A DNA stretch of 64,000 bases from JANNNF01 sp040385825 (GCA_040385825.1 JAZKGQ010000026.1:1-64000); one strand, 5' to 3'. Shown: positions 8,364-17,954, counted from the stretch's first letter. Notes: generated by a model not told the origin, from the letters alone. Numbers and translations: made by a program.

Positions 8364-10643
8364 CTAGCCGTAATGCGCGACAGGCGTGCCCGCGATGGCC
8401 GACATGTTCAGCAGGCCCCGCGCGGTGATGGCGTTCGTCACCACATGCGCCTTGTTGCCCATGCCCATCAGGATCGGCCCGACCTCCAGCCCGCCGGCCT
8501 TGACCTTCAGGATGTTGCGCACGCCGGACGCCACCTCGGACGAGGCAAACACCAGCACATTCGCCGCCCCTTCATAGCGCGACCCCGGCAACAGGCGGTC
8601 GCGGATCGACGGGTCGAGGGCGGCATCGATGTTCATTTCCCCCTCATAGGCGAAATCGGGTTCGCGGTCGTCCAGCAGTTCCAGCGCCTCGCGCATGCGG
8701 CGGGCGCTGGCGTTTTCCATGTTGCCAAACTGGCTTTGCGTGCACAGCGCGATCTTGGGCGTCAGGCCAAAGCGGCGGGTGTGACGCGCGGCCCCGATCA
8801 CGGTTTCCATGATCTGCATGGGGGTCGGTTCCGGATGGACATGGGTGTCGGCAATGAACAGCGGCCCGTCTTCCAGGATCATCAGGCTCAGGGCCCCCAC
8901 CGGATGCAGGCCCCCGCGCGCAAGGATCTGGCGCACATAGCCCAGATGCCAGTTGTACTGCCCAAAGGTGCCGCAGATCATGCTGTCGGCCTCATCCCGG
9001 TGGACCATGACGGCGGCAATCGCGGTGGTGTTGGTGCGCATCACGGCGCGGGCGGTGTCGGGCGTGACGCCCTGACGCGCCATCAGTTCGTGATAGGTGC
9101 CCCAGTAATCGCGGAAACGGTGGTCGTTTTCGGGGTTCACCAGGTGGAAATCCCGGCCCGGACGGATCGGCAGCCCCGCGCGTTCGCAACGGGCCTCGAC
9201 CACTTCGGGGCGACCGATCAGAATAGGGACATCGGTGGTTTCCTCCAGCATCGCGTTGGCGGCGCGCAGCACGCGTTCATCTTCGCCTTCGGCAAAGACG
9301 ATGCGGCGGGAGGCGAGTTTGGAGGCCTCGAACACCGATCGCATCAGCATGGCCGATTTGAACACCGACCCGTCAAGCTGCGCCTTGTAGGCGGCGATGT
9401 CGGCCAGGGGGCGGGTGGCGACGCCGGTTTCCATCGCGGCACGGGCAACGGCAGTGGCCACCACGCCCATCAGGCGGGGGTCGAAGGGTTTCGGGATCAG
9501 GTAATCCGGCCCGAATTGCAGCGTCTCGCCGCGGTAGGCGGCGGCGGCCTCGGCGCTGGTGGTGGCGCGGGCAAGGGCTGCGATGCCGTCGATGCAGGCC
9601 AGTTCCATTTCGTCGTTGATCGTGGTGGCCCCCACATCCAACGCCCCCCGGAAGATGAAGGGAAAGCACAGCACGTTGTTGACCTGATTGGGAAAGTCGC
9701 TGCGGCCCGTGGCGATGATCGCTGTTGGCGCGACCGAGCGCACGGCATCGGGGGTGATCTCGGGCGAGGGGTTGGCAAGCGCAAAGATGATCGGGCTGGG
9801 GGCCATGGTCGCCACCATTTCAGGCGTCAGCACACCGGGGCCGGACAGGCCAAGGAACAGATCCGCCCCGCCGATCACATCGGCCAGCGTGGCGGCCACA
9901 GTGCCTTGGGCAAAGTTCGCCTTCTGCGGCGTCATCTGCGCCGCGCGCCCGTGGTAAACCAGCCCCTCAAGGTCACACAGCCAGATGTTTTCCCGCCGCA
10001 CGCCCAGCTTGACCAGCATCTCAAGGCAGGCAATCCCGGCAGCGCCGCCGCCCGTGGACACCACCTTGACCTGATCAAAAGACTTGCCCGCCACGATCAG
10101 TGCATTGGTCGCCGCCGCCCCAACCACGATCGCGGTGCCGTGCTGGTCATCGTGAAACACCGGAATGTTCATCCGCTCGCGGCACAGTTTTTCCACGATG
10201 AAGCAATCGGGGGCCTTGATGTCTTCCAGGTTGATCGCCCCGAACGTGGGTTCCAGCGCGCAGACGATGGCCGCCAGCTTTTCGGGGTCGGGTTCGTTCA
10301 CCTCGATGTCAAAGCAGTCGATGTTGGCGAATTTCTTGAACAGAACCGCCTTGCCCTCCATCACCGGCTTTGACGCCAGGGCCCCGATGTTGCCAAGGCC
10401 CAGCACGGCGGTTCCGTTGGAAACCACCGCCACCAGATTGCCGCGCGTGGTATAGCGGGCTGCGGCGGACGGATCGGCCTTGATTTCAAGGCAGGCTTCG
10501 GCCACGCCGGGGGAATAGGCACGGGACAGGTCACGGCCATTGGCAAGGGGTTTGGTCGCGCGGATTTCCAGTTTTCCGGGCTTGGGAAATTCGTGATAAT
10601 CCAGCGCCGCCTGGCGCGCATTGTCCTGCCGTGTGTCGTCCAT
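8364..10643 (-). CDS. maeB: NADP-dependent malic enzyme with phosphotransacetylase-like domain
   Basis: A 759-residue fusion enzyme converting malate to pyruvate and CO2. The first about 430 residues are malic enzyme (NGRDLSRAYSPGVAEAC, the FHDDQHGTA motif, and nucleotide-binding GGGAAGIACLEML). The rest is a phosphate acetyltransferase-like domain (RRIVFAEGEDERVLRA) that is usually regulatory, sensing acetyl-CoA. The start at 10643 (MDDTRQDNARQ) matches the family; the open frame continues to 10745 but through non-conserved sequence. It lies upstream of prpE on the same strand with a 200-base gap, and is divergent from the cupin gene. Confidence 0.93.
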   Translation of the reverse strand: MDDTRQDNARQAALDYHEFPKPGKLEIRATKPLANGRDLSRAYSPGVAEACLEIKADPSAAARYTTRGNLVAVVSNGTAVLGLGNIGALASKPVMEGKAVLFKKFANIDCFDIEVNEPDPEKLAAIVCALEPTFGAINLEDIKAPDCFIVEKLCRERMNIPVFHDDQHGTAIVVGAAATNALIVAGKSFDQVKVVSTGGGAAGIACLEMLVKLGVRRENIWLCDLEGLVYHGRAAQMTPQKANFAQGTVAATLADVIGGADLFLGLSGPGVLTPEMVATMAPSPIIFALANPSPEITPDAVRSVAPTAIIATGRSDFPNQVNNVLCFPFIFRGALDVGATTINDEMELACIDGIAALARATTSAEAAAAYRGETLQFGPDYLIPKPFDPRLMGVVATAVARAAMETGVATRPLADIAAYKAQLDGSVFKSAMLMRSVFEASKLASRRIVFAEGEDERVLRAANAMLEETTDVPILIGRPEVVEARCERAGLPIRPGRDFHLVNPENDHRFRDYWGTYHELMARQGVTPDTARAVMRTNTTAIAAVMVHRDEADSMICGTFGQYNWHLGYVRQILARGGLHPVGALSLMILEDGPLFIADTHVHPEPTPMQIMETVIGAARHTRRFGLTPKIALCTQSQFGNMENASARRMREALELLDDREPDFAYEGEMNIDAALDPSIRDRLLPGSRYEGAANVLVFASSEVASGVRNILKVKAGGLEVGPILMGMGNKAHVVTNAITARGLLNMSAIAGTPVAHYG

Positions 10644-10661
10644 TCCCCACCCCCTAGAATT

Positions 10662-10679
10662 TGGTTTAGCCTTAAACCA
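10662..10679. promoter_or_regulatory. Inverted repeat TGGTTTA-N4-TAAACCA upstream of maeB
   Basis: Perfect 7-base arms with a four-base spacer (GCCT) lie 19 bases upstream of the maeB start codon, inside the divergent maeB/cupin promoter region. The position suits a repressor operator. The cognate regulator is unknown. Confidence 0.4.
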
Positions 10680-10783
10680 GTTTTCCCTGCGCGCCAACCA
10701 TGGCGTTGATGCAGGTCTTTTCGCACCAGCTTGCAAATCCCGCAATGCCCCAGCACCATGCCGCGCAAAACAGGGGGCACTAG

Positions 10784-11866
10784 ATGACCGAGACTCGCGC
10801 CGAAATTCGCCTGCCGACGACCGAGCTGCGCAATGACCTGCCGTTCTACACCAAAACCCTCGGGATGCGGCTTGATTCCATCTACCCCGCCGACAACCCC
10901 GAGGTGGCGGTGCTGTCGGGCCATGGCCTGCGCCTGCGCATCCAGAAAGGGGCGACGGAAGCCCCCGGCACGCTGCGCATCCTGACCGACACGCCCGATG
11001 CCTTTGCAGGTGGCGCGCGGGTGCTGACCGCCCCCAATGGCACGCGGATCGAGATTGACGAGTTGCACCCGCCCATGATCCTGCCCGCCACCGAACACGC
11101 CTTTGTCGTGCGCCGTCTGGCCGATCAGGCGCCTTGGGTGATCGGCCGGGCGGGCATGCACTACCGCGACCTCATTCCCACGCGTCTGGGTGGGGCGATG
11201 ATTGCCAGCCACATCCGCATTCCCGATGGCGGCCCGGTGCCCGACATGGTGCATTTCCACCGCGTCGGGTTTCAACTGATCTTCTGCGTCAAGGGCTGGG
11301 TCGATGTGGTGTATGAAGACCAGGGTGGCCCGATCCGCCTGAACGCGGGCGATTGCTTTATCCAGCCGCCGCAGATCCGCCACCGCGTATTACATGCCAG
11401 CGACGGGATCGAGGTGATCGAGATTGGCGTGCCCGCCGATCATGTGACCGAGATTGACCACGACATGACCCTGCCCACCCCGCATCTGCGCCCCGACCGC
11501 ATCTGGGATGGCCAGCGCTTTGTGCATAACGTGGGGACGACGGGCAATTTCACCCCGTTCCGCATTCCGGGTTTCGTGGCCCGTGACACCACCATCAATG
11601 CGGGCACCGGAGGCGTGGCATCGGTGATGGTCCTTCGCCCGAAGGGGGTCGCCCCCTGGACGACGCATCAGGGCGATATTCTGTTCACCTATGTCATGGC
11701 CGGCGAAATGACGCTGGAAGGACAGGGCAAAGACCCCTTCCGCCTGTCGATGGGTGACGCCTTCGTGATTCCTCCCGGCATGGCCACGCGCTATGCCGAC
11801 GCGAGTGATGATCTTGAACTGCTGGAGGTCAGCCTGCCGGGCAATCCGGCAACGGCAACGCTGTAG
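10784..11866 (+). CDS. Cupin-family protein with N-terminal glyoxalase-like domain
   Basis: A 360-residue protein with three parts. Residues 1-100 resemble a vicinal-oxygen-chelate (glyoxalase) fold (TTELRNDLPFYTKTLGMRL is the typical opening helix). About 125-225 form a cupin with candidate metal ligands in DMVHFHRVGFQ, and about 255-350 form a second cupin (THQGDILFTYVMAGEMTLEGQ, FVIPPGMATRY). Enzymes built this way are often dioxygenases or isomerases, but no substrate can be assigned. It stands alone, divergent from maeB. The ATG at 10784 follows a weak purine-rich stretch. Confidence 0.75.
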   Translation: MTETRAEIRLPTTELRNDLPFYTKTLGMRLDSIYPADNPEVAVLSGHGLRLRIQKGATEAPGTLRILTDTPDAFAGGARVLTAPNGTRIEIDELHPPMILPATEHAFVVRRLADQAPWVIGRAGMHYRDLIPTRLGGAMIASHIRIPDGGPVPDMVHFHRVGFQLIFCVKGWVDVVYEDQGGPIRLNAGDCFIQPPQIRHRVLHASDGIEVIEIGVPADHVTEIDHDMTLPTPHLRPDRIWDGQRFVHNVGTTGNFTPFRIPGFVARDTTINAGTGGVASVMVLRPKGVAPWTTHQGDILFTYVMAGEMTLEGQGKDPFRLSMGDAFVIPPGMATRYADASDDLELLEVSLPGNPATATL

Positions 11867-11925
11867 ATATTTTCTGTCTCCAGCTATCCCGCGGGGGAAG
11901 AGTCATTGACGCCACGCCACTGAAC

Positions 11926-11949
11926 CGGCGGGGGTGTGCCCCCCCGTCG
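11926..11949. terminator. GC-rich hairpin after the cupin gene
   Basis: CGGGGG (11929-11934) pairs with CCCCCG (11941-11946), extended by three weaker pairs. There is no T-run, so it may be a weak or Rho-assisted terminator between the cupin gene and the nucleoside operon. Confidence 0.3.
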
Positions 11950-12035
11950 CGGCCAGCCGCAAGCGCAACCCTTGCAACCAAGGCGCATCCGCCCCACACT
12001 TCCCGACCAAATGGTCAAGAACCCGGAGGCCCCCG

Positions 12036-12428
12036 ATGTCCCTTCTCACCGCCGCAACCGACGTGCGCCTGCGCGCCTATGCACCCTATTCCCGCTTCAA
12101 GGTGGGGGCGGCGATCCGGGCCACGTCGGGGGCCGTGCATGTCGGCTGCAATGTCGAAAACGTGGCCTACCCGGAAGGCACCTGCGCAGAGGCCGGGGCC
12201 ATCGCCGCGATGATTGCCGCCGGGGATACCCGCATTGCCGAGGTTTACGTCATCGCCGACAGCCCCAGCCCGGTGCCCCCCTGTGGCGGCTGCCGCCAGA
12301 AACTGGCGGAATTTGCCGATCAGGACGTGCGGGTCACCTTGTGCACCACTGACGGTGCCTCCAGAACCATGACGGTGGCCGACCTGCTGCCCGGCGTGTT
12401 CACCGCCGCCCATATGGACCGCACCTGA
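12036..12428 (+). CDS. cdd: Cytidine deaminase
   Basis: A 130-residue homotetramer-type cytidine deaminase that turns cytidine and deoxycytidine into uridine and deoxyuridine. The zinc site is visible as NVENVAYPEGTCAEAGAI (Cys and catalytic Glu) and PPCGGCRQKL (Cys-X2-Cys). The N-terminal YAPYSRFKVGAA is the family hallmark. The ATG at 12036 is preceded by GGAGG at six bases. It is the first gene of a five-gene salvage operon and its stop shares one base with the deoA start. Confidence 0.95.
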   Translation: MSLLTAATDVRLRAYAPYSRFKVGAAIRATSGAVHVGCNVENVAYPEGTCAEAGAIAAMIAAGDTRIAEVYVIADSPSPVPPCGGCRQKLAEFADQDVRVTLCTTDGASRTMTVADLLPGVFTAAHMDRT

Positions 12429-13735
12429 TGGACGCCCGCGCCATCATCGCCAGGCTGCGCGATGGCGGCGCGCTGACGCCGGACGAGCTTGGCTGGTTCG
12501 CCCAAGGGCTGGCCTCGGGCGTGGTCAGCGATGCGCAGGCGGGGGCCTTTGCGATGGCGGTGCTGCTGCGGGGTCTGGGCGATGCGGGCCGGGTGGCCCT
12601 GACCCGCGCGATGCGCGACAGCGGCAATGTGATGCAATGGGATCTGCCCGGCCCGGTGCTGGACAAGCATTCCACCGGCGGCATCGGCGATTGCGTGTCG
12701 CTGCTGCTGGCCCCGGCGATGGCGGCCTGCGGGGGGTATGTCCCGATGATCTCGGGCCGGGGGCTGGGCCACACGGGGGGCACGCTGGACAAGCTGGAGT
12801 CGATCCCCGGCTTTCGCACCACGCTGACCGACGCCGCCCTGCGCCGCCAGATGCGCGATGTGGGCTGCGCGATCGTGGCCGCGGGCGGCGACATCGCCCC
12901 TGCCGACCGCAGGCTTTATGCGGTGCGCGATGTGACGGCGACGGTCGAATCCATCGACCTGATCACCGCCTCGATCCTGTCGAAAAAGCTGGCGGCGGGG
13001 CTGGAAGGCCTTGTTCTGGATGTGAAATGCGGATCGGGCGCGTTCATGAAGACGCTTGATGAGGCCGAGGCTTTGGCGCGCGCCTTGGTCAGCACGGCGC
13101 AAGGGGCGGGCTGCATGACCACCGCCCTGATCACCGATATGTCGCAACCCCTTGCCACCGCCGCAGGCAATGCGCTGGAGGTGATCGAGGTGATGGAAAC
13201 CCTGACCGGCACCTCGATCAACGCCGCCCTGTGGGATCTGACGGCGGCCTTGGGCGGCGAGGCTTTGGCGCTTGGCGGGCTTGCGGCAGACGCGGCAGAT
13301 GGGGCAGGTCGCATCATTCAGGCGCTGGAATCCGGGGCGGCGGCGGAATGTTTTGGCCGCATGGTGGCGGCCCAGGGTGGCCCCGCCGATTTCGTCGATC
13401 GCTGGCCCGACCGCCTGCCCGCCGCCCCGGTGGTGATGGAGGTGCCCGCGCTGGACGACGGGGTGATCGCCGCGATTGACGGGCAGGCGCTTGGGCTGGC
13501 CGTGGTGCATCTGGGGGCCGGGCGCGTGCAGATGACCGACCGTGTGAACCCCTCGGTCGGCCTGTCCGACATGGCGGGTCTGGGCGAGGAGGCGGGCGCT
13601 GGCGTGCCGATTGCCATGGTTCATGCCGCGACCGAAGATGCCGCGCGTGTTGCCGTGCGTGCCGTGCAGGCCGCCTATTCCATTCGCCCCACCTGTGATA
13701 CCGAGCCGCCCCTTGTGCTGAAAAGGATCGCCTGA
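12428..13735 (+). CDS. deoA: Thymidine phosphorylase
   Basis: A 435-residue pyrimidine-nucleoside phosphorylase that splits thymidine or deoxyuridine to base and deoxyribose-1-phosphate. Family landmarks are present: the N-terminal helical domain (LTPDELGWFAQGL), the signature SGRGLGHTGGTLDKLESIPG, and the phosphate-binding KHSTGGIGD. The start overlaps the cdd stop (TGATG), implying tight translational coupling. Its product feeds the phosphopentomutase encoded next. Confidence 0.95.
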   Translation: MDARAIIARLRDGGALTPDELGWFAQGLASGVVSDAQAGAFAMAVLLRGLGDAGRVALTRAMRDSGNVMQWDLPGPVLDKHSTGGIGDCVSLLLAPAMAACGGYVPMISGRGLGHTGGTLDKLESIPGFRTTLTDAALRRQMRDVGCAIVAAGGDIAPADRRLYAVRDVTATVESIDLITASILSKKLAAGLEGLVLDVKCGSGAFMKTLDEAEALARALVSTAQGAGCMTTALITDMSQPLATAAGNALEVIEVMETLTGTSINAALWDLTAALGGEALALGGLAADAADGAGRIIQALESGAAAECFGRMVAAQGGPADFVDRWPDRLPAAPVVMEVPALDDGVIAAIDGQALGLAVVHLGAGRVQMTDRVNPSVGLSDMAGLGEEAGAGVPIAMVHAATEDAARVAVRAVQAAYSIRPTCDTEPPLVLKRIA

Positions 13736-13736
13736 C

Positions 13737-14933
13737 ATGGCCCGCGCCTTTCTGATCGTGATGGATTCCGTGGGCTGCGGCGGTGCGCCCGATGCGGCAG
13801 AATTTGGCGATGCCGGGTCCAACACCTTGGCACATATCGCGCAATCCTGCGCCGCTGGCCGTGCCGATGTCGGGCGCAGCGGGCCGTTGCGGATGCCGAA
13901 CCTGGATGCCTTGGGTCTTGGCGCGGCGGTCAGGCTGGCCTCGGGGGCCGCGATGCCGGGGTTTGACGCGGTGCCTCAGGGTCTGTGGGGGGCCGCAACC
14001 GAGGTGTCGCGCGGCAAGGACACGCCCTCGGGCCATTGGGAACTGGCCGGGGTGCCGGTGCCGTGGGACTGGACCTATTTCCCCGACACCGTGCCCGCCT
14101 TTCCCCCCGATCTGGTGGCCGAGGTCTGCCGGCTGGCGGGCACCGAGGGCATCCTTGGCAATTGCCATGCGTCCGGCGTGCCGATCATCGAGGCGCATTG
14201 CGCCGAACATCTGCGGACCGGCTGGCCGATCTGCTATACGTCTGCCGACAGTGTTTTCCAGATTGCGGCACATGAACAGGCCTTCGGTCTGGACCGTCTG
14301 TTGAAGCTTTGCGCCGATCTTGCGCCCTATCTGCACGCCCGCAAGGTGGGCCGGGTGATCGCGCGGCCCTTTACCGGCGGGGCGGGCAATTTCAAGCGCA
14401 CCGCCAACCGCCGCGATTTCGCGATTGCCCCACCGGCGCCGACCCTGCTGGATTGGGTGGCGGGGGCGGGTCGCCAAACCCATGCGATTGGCAAGATCGG
14501 CGACATCTTTTCGATGCAGGGCATTGGCACGCTGTGGAAGGGGAAAAGCGACGCTGATCTTTTCGAACATCTTAACGCTCTTGGAACCAATGCCAAACCC
14601 GGTTCCTTGACCTTTGCGAATTTTGTCGAATTTGACACGCTCTACGGCCACCCGCGCGACGTGGCGGGCTATGCCCGCGCGCTGGAATGGTTCGACGCGC
14701 AATTGCCTGCCTTCCTGTCGCGTCTGCGCCCCGGCGATCTGGTGATTTTCACCGCCGATCACGGCAACGACCCCACTTTCCGGGGCACCGAACATACCCG
14801 CGAACGGGTGCCGGTGGTGGGCTATGGGGGCGGTCTGCGCGCGGTTGGCTTACGGGGGTTTGTGGATGTGGGGGCATCGGTCGCGGCCCATCTGGGTGTC
14901 GCGTCACTAGGGCCGGGGAAAAGTTTTCTATGA
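13737..14933 (+). CDS. deoB: Phosphopentomutase
   Basis: A 398-residue alkaline-phosphatase-superfamily enzyme that interconverts (deoxy)ribose-1-phosphate and -5-phosphate. Metal ligands are visible in IVMDSVGCGGAPDA near the N-terminus and in FTADHGNDPTFRGTEHTRE near the C-terminus; the phosphorylated Thr lies in SRGKDTPSGHWE. It starts one base after deoA and overlaps the add start by four bases. No deoC (deoxyribose-phosphate aldolase) follows, so if this organism has one it is elsewhere. Confidence 0.95.
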   Translation: MARAFLIVMDSVGCGGAPDAAEFGDAGSNTLAHIAQSCAAGRADVGRSGPLRMPNLDALGLGAAVRLASGAAMPGFDAVPQGLWGAATEVSRGKDTPSGHWELAGVPVPWDWTYFPDTVPAFPPDLVAEVCRLAGTEGILGNCHASGVPIIEAHCAEHLRTGWPICYTSADSVFQIAAHEQAFGLDRLLKLCADLAPYLHARKVGRVIARPFTGGAGNFKRTANRRDFAIAPPAPTLLDWVAGAGRQTHAIGKIGDIFSMQGIGTLWKGKSDADLFEHLNALGTNAKPGSLTFANFVEFDTLYGHPRDVAGYARALEWFDAQLPAFLSRLRPGDLVIFTADHGNDPTFRGTEHTRERVPVVGYGGGLRAVGLRGFVDVGASVAAHLGVASLGPGKSFL

Positions 14934-15922
14934 TGATCAAGGACATGCCGAAGGTCGAATTGCACCTGCATCTGGAAGGGGCCGCCCCGCCTGCCTTCAT
15001 CCGCGGGCTGGCCAAGCAGAAACACATGGACCTGTCGGGGATATTTGACGAAGCGGGTGGCTATAAATACAAGGATTTCTGGGATTTCCTGAAGGTGTAC
15101 GAGGCCGCCACCGAAACCCTGAAAACCCCCGAGGATTACGCGAAACTGACCCTTGCCGTGCTGGAAGAAAGCGCTGCAAGTGGCGTTATCTACAGCGAAA
15201 CTTTCCTGTCGCCCGATTTCTGCGGCGGGCGCGATGTGGGCGCGTGGCGCGAATATCTGCACGCCATCCGCGAGGCCGCAGATCAGGCGGAACGCGACAT
15301 GGGCATCACCCTGCGCGGCATCATCACCTGCATCCGGCATTTTGGCCCCGACAAGGCCCGTGAAACGGCGCTTTGTGCGGCGGAAACGGCGGGCGACTGG
15401 ATCGTGGGGTTCGGCATCGCGGGCGATGAAAAGGTTTTGCAGCCCAAGGACTTCCGCTGGTCTTTCGACATGGCGCGTGAGGCGGGGCTGCGGCTGACCG
15501 CGCATGCGGGCGAATGGGGCGGGCCGGACAGCATCCGCGCCGCGCTGCACGATCTGGGGGTGGAACGCATCGGCCACGGCGTGCGCGCCATCGAAGATCT
15601 GGCTTTGGTGGATGAATTGGCCGAGGCGGGCACGGTGCTGGAGGTCTGCCCCGGATCGAACGTGGCGCTTGGCCTTTACCCGAGCTTTCGCGCGCATCCC
15701 ATTGGCCAGCTTTACGAAAGGGGCGTCAAGGTCACGGTCAGCACCGACGATCCGCCGTTCTTTCACACCACCATGGCGCAGGAATATGACCGCCTGCATG
15801 AGGCATTCGACTGGGATGACGGGGTGTTTCAGACCATCGCCCGCACCTCGCTTGACGCGGCCTTCTGCGACGCCGATACACGCGCCAACATCGCCCGCAA
15901 ACTGGAGCCCGCCCATGCTTGA
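14930..15922 (+). CDS. add: Adenosine deaminase
   Basis: A 330-residue amidohydrolase converting adenosine to inosine. The metal motif HLHLEG is near the N-terminus, then LTAHAGE, the catalytic-region IGHG, and the STDDPPFF motif with the metal-binding Asp. The start ATG at 14930 overlaps the deoB stop (ATGATGA). The end overlaps the upp start by eight bases. The gene is part of the cdd-deoA-deoB-add-upp operon. Confidence 0.93.
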   Translation: MMIKDMPKVELHLHLEGAAPPAFIRGLAKQKHMDLSGIFDEAGGYKYKDFWDFLKVYEAATETLKTPEDYAKLTLAVLEESAASGVIYSETFLSPDFCGGRDVGAWREYLHAIREAADQAERDMGITLRGIITCIRHFGPDKARETALCAAETAGDWIVGFGIAGDEKVLQPKDFRWSFDMAREAGLRLTAHAGEWGGPDSIRAALHDLGVERIGHGVRAIEDLALVDELAEAGTVLEVCPGSNVALGLYPSFRAHPIGQLYERGVKVTVSTDDPPFFHTTMAQEYDRLHEAFDWDDGVFQTIARTSLDAAFCDADTRANIARKLEPAHA

Positions 15923-16547
15923 TCACCTGACCGTCGTTGCCCATCCGCTGGTCCAGCACAAGCTGACCCTGATGCGGGAAAAGGACACCTCCACCGCCAG
16001 TTTCCGCAAACTTCTGCGCGAAATCAGCCTGTTGCTGGCTTATGAAGTGACGCGCGAACTGCCGATGACCACCAAGCGGATCGAAACCCCGCTGGAGCCG
16101 ATGGACGCGCCTGCGATTGACGGCAAGAAACTGGCGCTGATTTCCATTCTGCGGGCGGGCAACGGGCTGCTGGACGGCATTCTGGAACTGATCCCGGCGG
16201 CGCGGGTGGGCTTTGTCGGGCTGTACCGCGACCCCGAAACCCTGCAACCGGTGCAGTATTACTGCAAACTGCCCGATCAGTTGGAGGACCGCATCTGCAT
16301 CGTGGTGGACCCGATGCTGGCGACGGGCAATTCCTCGGCGGCGGCGATTGATCTGTTGAAAAAGGCCGGGGCGCGCGAAATCCGGTTCTTGTGCCTGCTG
16401 GCCTCGCCCGAAGGGATCGCCCGGATGAAGGCCGCCCACCCCGATGTGCCGATCGTGACAGCTTCGGTCGATAGCCATTTGAATGATCACGGTTATATCG
16501 TTCCGGGCCTAGGGGATGCGGGTGACCGGATGTTTGGCACAAAATAG
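15915..16547 (+). CDS. upp: Uracil phosphoribosyltransferase
   Basis: A 210-residue enzyme making UMP from uracil and PRPP, closing the pyrimidine salvage route begun by cdd and deoA. The opening (VVAHPLVQHKLTLMREKDTST), the PRPP-binding loop VVDPMLATGNSSAAA and the uracil-binding C-terminus (YIVPGLGDAGDRMFGT) are all present. The start overlaps the end of add by eight bases. It is the last gene of the operon; a 67-base gap follows before the SPOR gene. Confidence 0.95.
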   Translation: MLDHLTVVAHPLVQHKLTLMREKDTSTASFRKLLREISLLLAYEVTRELPMTTKRIETPLEPMDAPAIDGKKLALISILRAGNGLLDGILELIPAARVGFVGLYRDPETLQPVQYYCKLPDQLEDRICIVVDPMLATGNSSAAAIDLLKKAGAREIRFLCLLASPEGIARMKAAHPDVPIVTASVDSHLNDHGYIVPGLGDAGDRMFGTK

Positions 16548-16614
16548 CGGGTTAAACCCTTTACTTGGAAACAGTATTATTCCAATATCGCCCCTACGCT
16601 GCTTGGGGGTTGTC

Positions 16615-17901
16615 ATGCTTTGGAAATTTGTATCCGTGGCCGTTCTGGTGGCCTCTTTCGGGGTCACGCCCGCCGCAGCGCAGTCTGTTCGCGATCTGGG
16701 CGGCCCGGCGGAACAGCCGCCCGCAGGCTTCAAGGGGCAACAATATGTCGACAGCCGGGGCTGCGTGTTCCTGCGCGCAGGCTATGGCGGGCAGATCACC
16801 TGGATCCCCCGCGTCAGCCGCGACCGCAAGCAGCTTTGCGGCTATGCAGGTTCCGGGCGCCAGGTCGAGGTGACCGAGGCCGCGCCTATGCCTGTACCAA
16901 AGCAGCCGGTGGCGCGGACAGCGCCGCTGGACACCGTGGCCAGCATCAGGACGGCGCCGAAAATCCGCAGCGCGGCCCCGGCGGGCAGCAAGGTGGCAAC
17001 CGCCGACTATCTGCCCGCGCCGGTGGTGGTGCCTGCGCCACGGCGGCAGGTGATTTCCGCCCCCGCGCCGCAGATCCGCCGCCCCGCGACGCCGACCGAA
17101 CTGGCCGCCGCAGCACCCGTGGCGCGGACTGTCGAATTGGCGGGCCTGCCTGTCGCGGGGCCTGCGTCCCCCACTGGTCTGCGGCTGGCCTGCCCGGCGG
17201 CAAACCCTGTGGCGCAGCGGTTTGAAATGCGCGGCGGCGGCACCAAGGTCATGTGCACGACCGGGGGCAATTCCCTGGTCGGGGCGACATTCCCGCGCTA
17301 CGTCTCCGGCGACGTCAATGCGGTGACACAGGGCTACAATGTCTACACCTCGACCAAATCCAGCAAGGAACCGGGCATTCCGGCAGGCTATCATGCCGCG
17401 TGGAAGGATGACCGGCTGAACGTCAATCGCGGCCGTCAGACCGTGCAGGGCGTGGTGGATCAGGACGACATCTGGACCCGCACCGTGCCATCCGAACTGC
17501 GCGAAGGCAGCACGGTCAAGCGCAAGCGTCTGGTCGTGGTGGTGCGCCCGTCCACCAAGGGCGATGATCAGGCCGGCCGGGTTGTGGTGTCGACCAAATC
17601 GGTGCCGCAGACCAGGGTGGGGGTGGTGAAACGCGGGGCGACCCAGACCAAGGCGGTTCCGAAAGCCAAATCCAAGGGCGGGGCGCTGGTGCAGGTTGGC
17701 AGCTTTGGCGTGGCATCGAATGCCGATGGCGCCGCTTCGCGGCTGTCGGGGCTTGGGCTGCCGGTGGTGCGCTCCAGGGTCAACCGCGGCGGCAAGGCGT
17801 TGCAGATCATCTATGCCGGGCCATTCGCATCGGCAGCCGAGGCGCAAGCCGCCCTGAATGCGGCGCGTGGTGCCGGGTTTGGTGACGCGATCCTGCGGTA
17901 A
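16615..17901 (+). CDS. SPOR-domain periplasmic protein
   Basis: A 428-residue exported protein. From the ATG at 16615 it has a signal peptide (FVSVAVLVASFGVTPAAAQS). The middle is Pro/Ala/Val-rich and probably unstructured. The C-terminal about 70 residues (VQVGSFGVASNADGAASRLSGLG and QIIYAGPFASAAEAQAAL) form a SPOR domain, which binds denuded glycan strands at division septa. A role in cell division or wall remodelling is inferred from that domain. It may read through from upp but has its own clear terminator downstream. Confidence 0.85.
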   Translation: MLWKFVSVAVLVASFGVTPAAAQSVRDLGGPAEQPPAGFKGQQYVDSRGCVFLRAGYGGQITWIPRVSRDRKQLCGYAGSGRQVEVTEAAPMPVPKQPVARTAPLDTVASIRTAPKIRSAAPAGSKVATADYLPAPVVVPAPRRQVISAPAPQIRRPATPTELAAAAPVARTVELAGLPVAGPASPTGLRLACPAANPVAQRFEMRGGGTKVMCTTGGNSLVGATFPRYVSGDVNAVTQGYNVYTSTKSSKEPGIPAGYHAAWKDDRLNVNRGRQTVQGVVDQDDIWTRTVPSELREGSTVKRKRLVVVVRPSTKGDDQAGRVVVSTKSVPQTRVGVVKRGATQTKAVPKAKSKGGALVQVGSFGVASNADGAASRLSGLGLPVVRSRVNRGGKALQIIYAGPFASAAEAQAALNAARGAGFGDAILR

Positions 17902-17926
17902 GATTGGCCTGTGATGGCAAGGAAAG

Positions 17927-17954
17927 ACGCCTCCGGTCCTGCCGGGGGCGTTTT
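17927..17954 (+). terminator. Rho-independent terminator after the SPOR gene
   Basis: A 10-bp stem (ACGCCTCCGG with CCGGGGGCGT, one G-U pair) over a five-base loop, followed by TTTT on the plus strand. It ends the SPOR transcript before the convergent gene. Confidence 0.8.

Noticed and set aside
6872..8428. A 518-residue plus-strand frame opposite prpE
   Set aside because: It is antisense to prpE with skewed composition and no known domain.
8163..10373. A 736-residue frame on the plus strand opposite maeB
   Set aside because: It is an antisense shadow of maeB; composition is His/Arg/Gly-rich and unlike protein families, a common GC-rich artefact.
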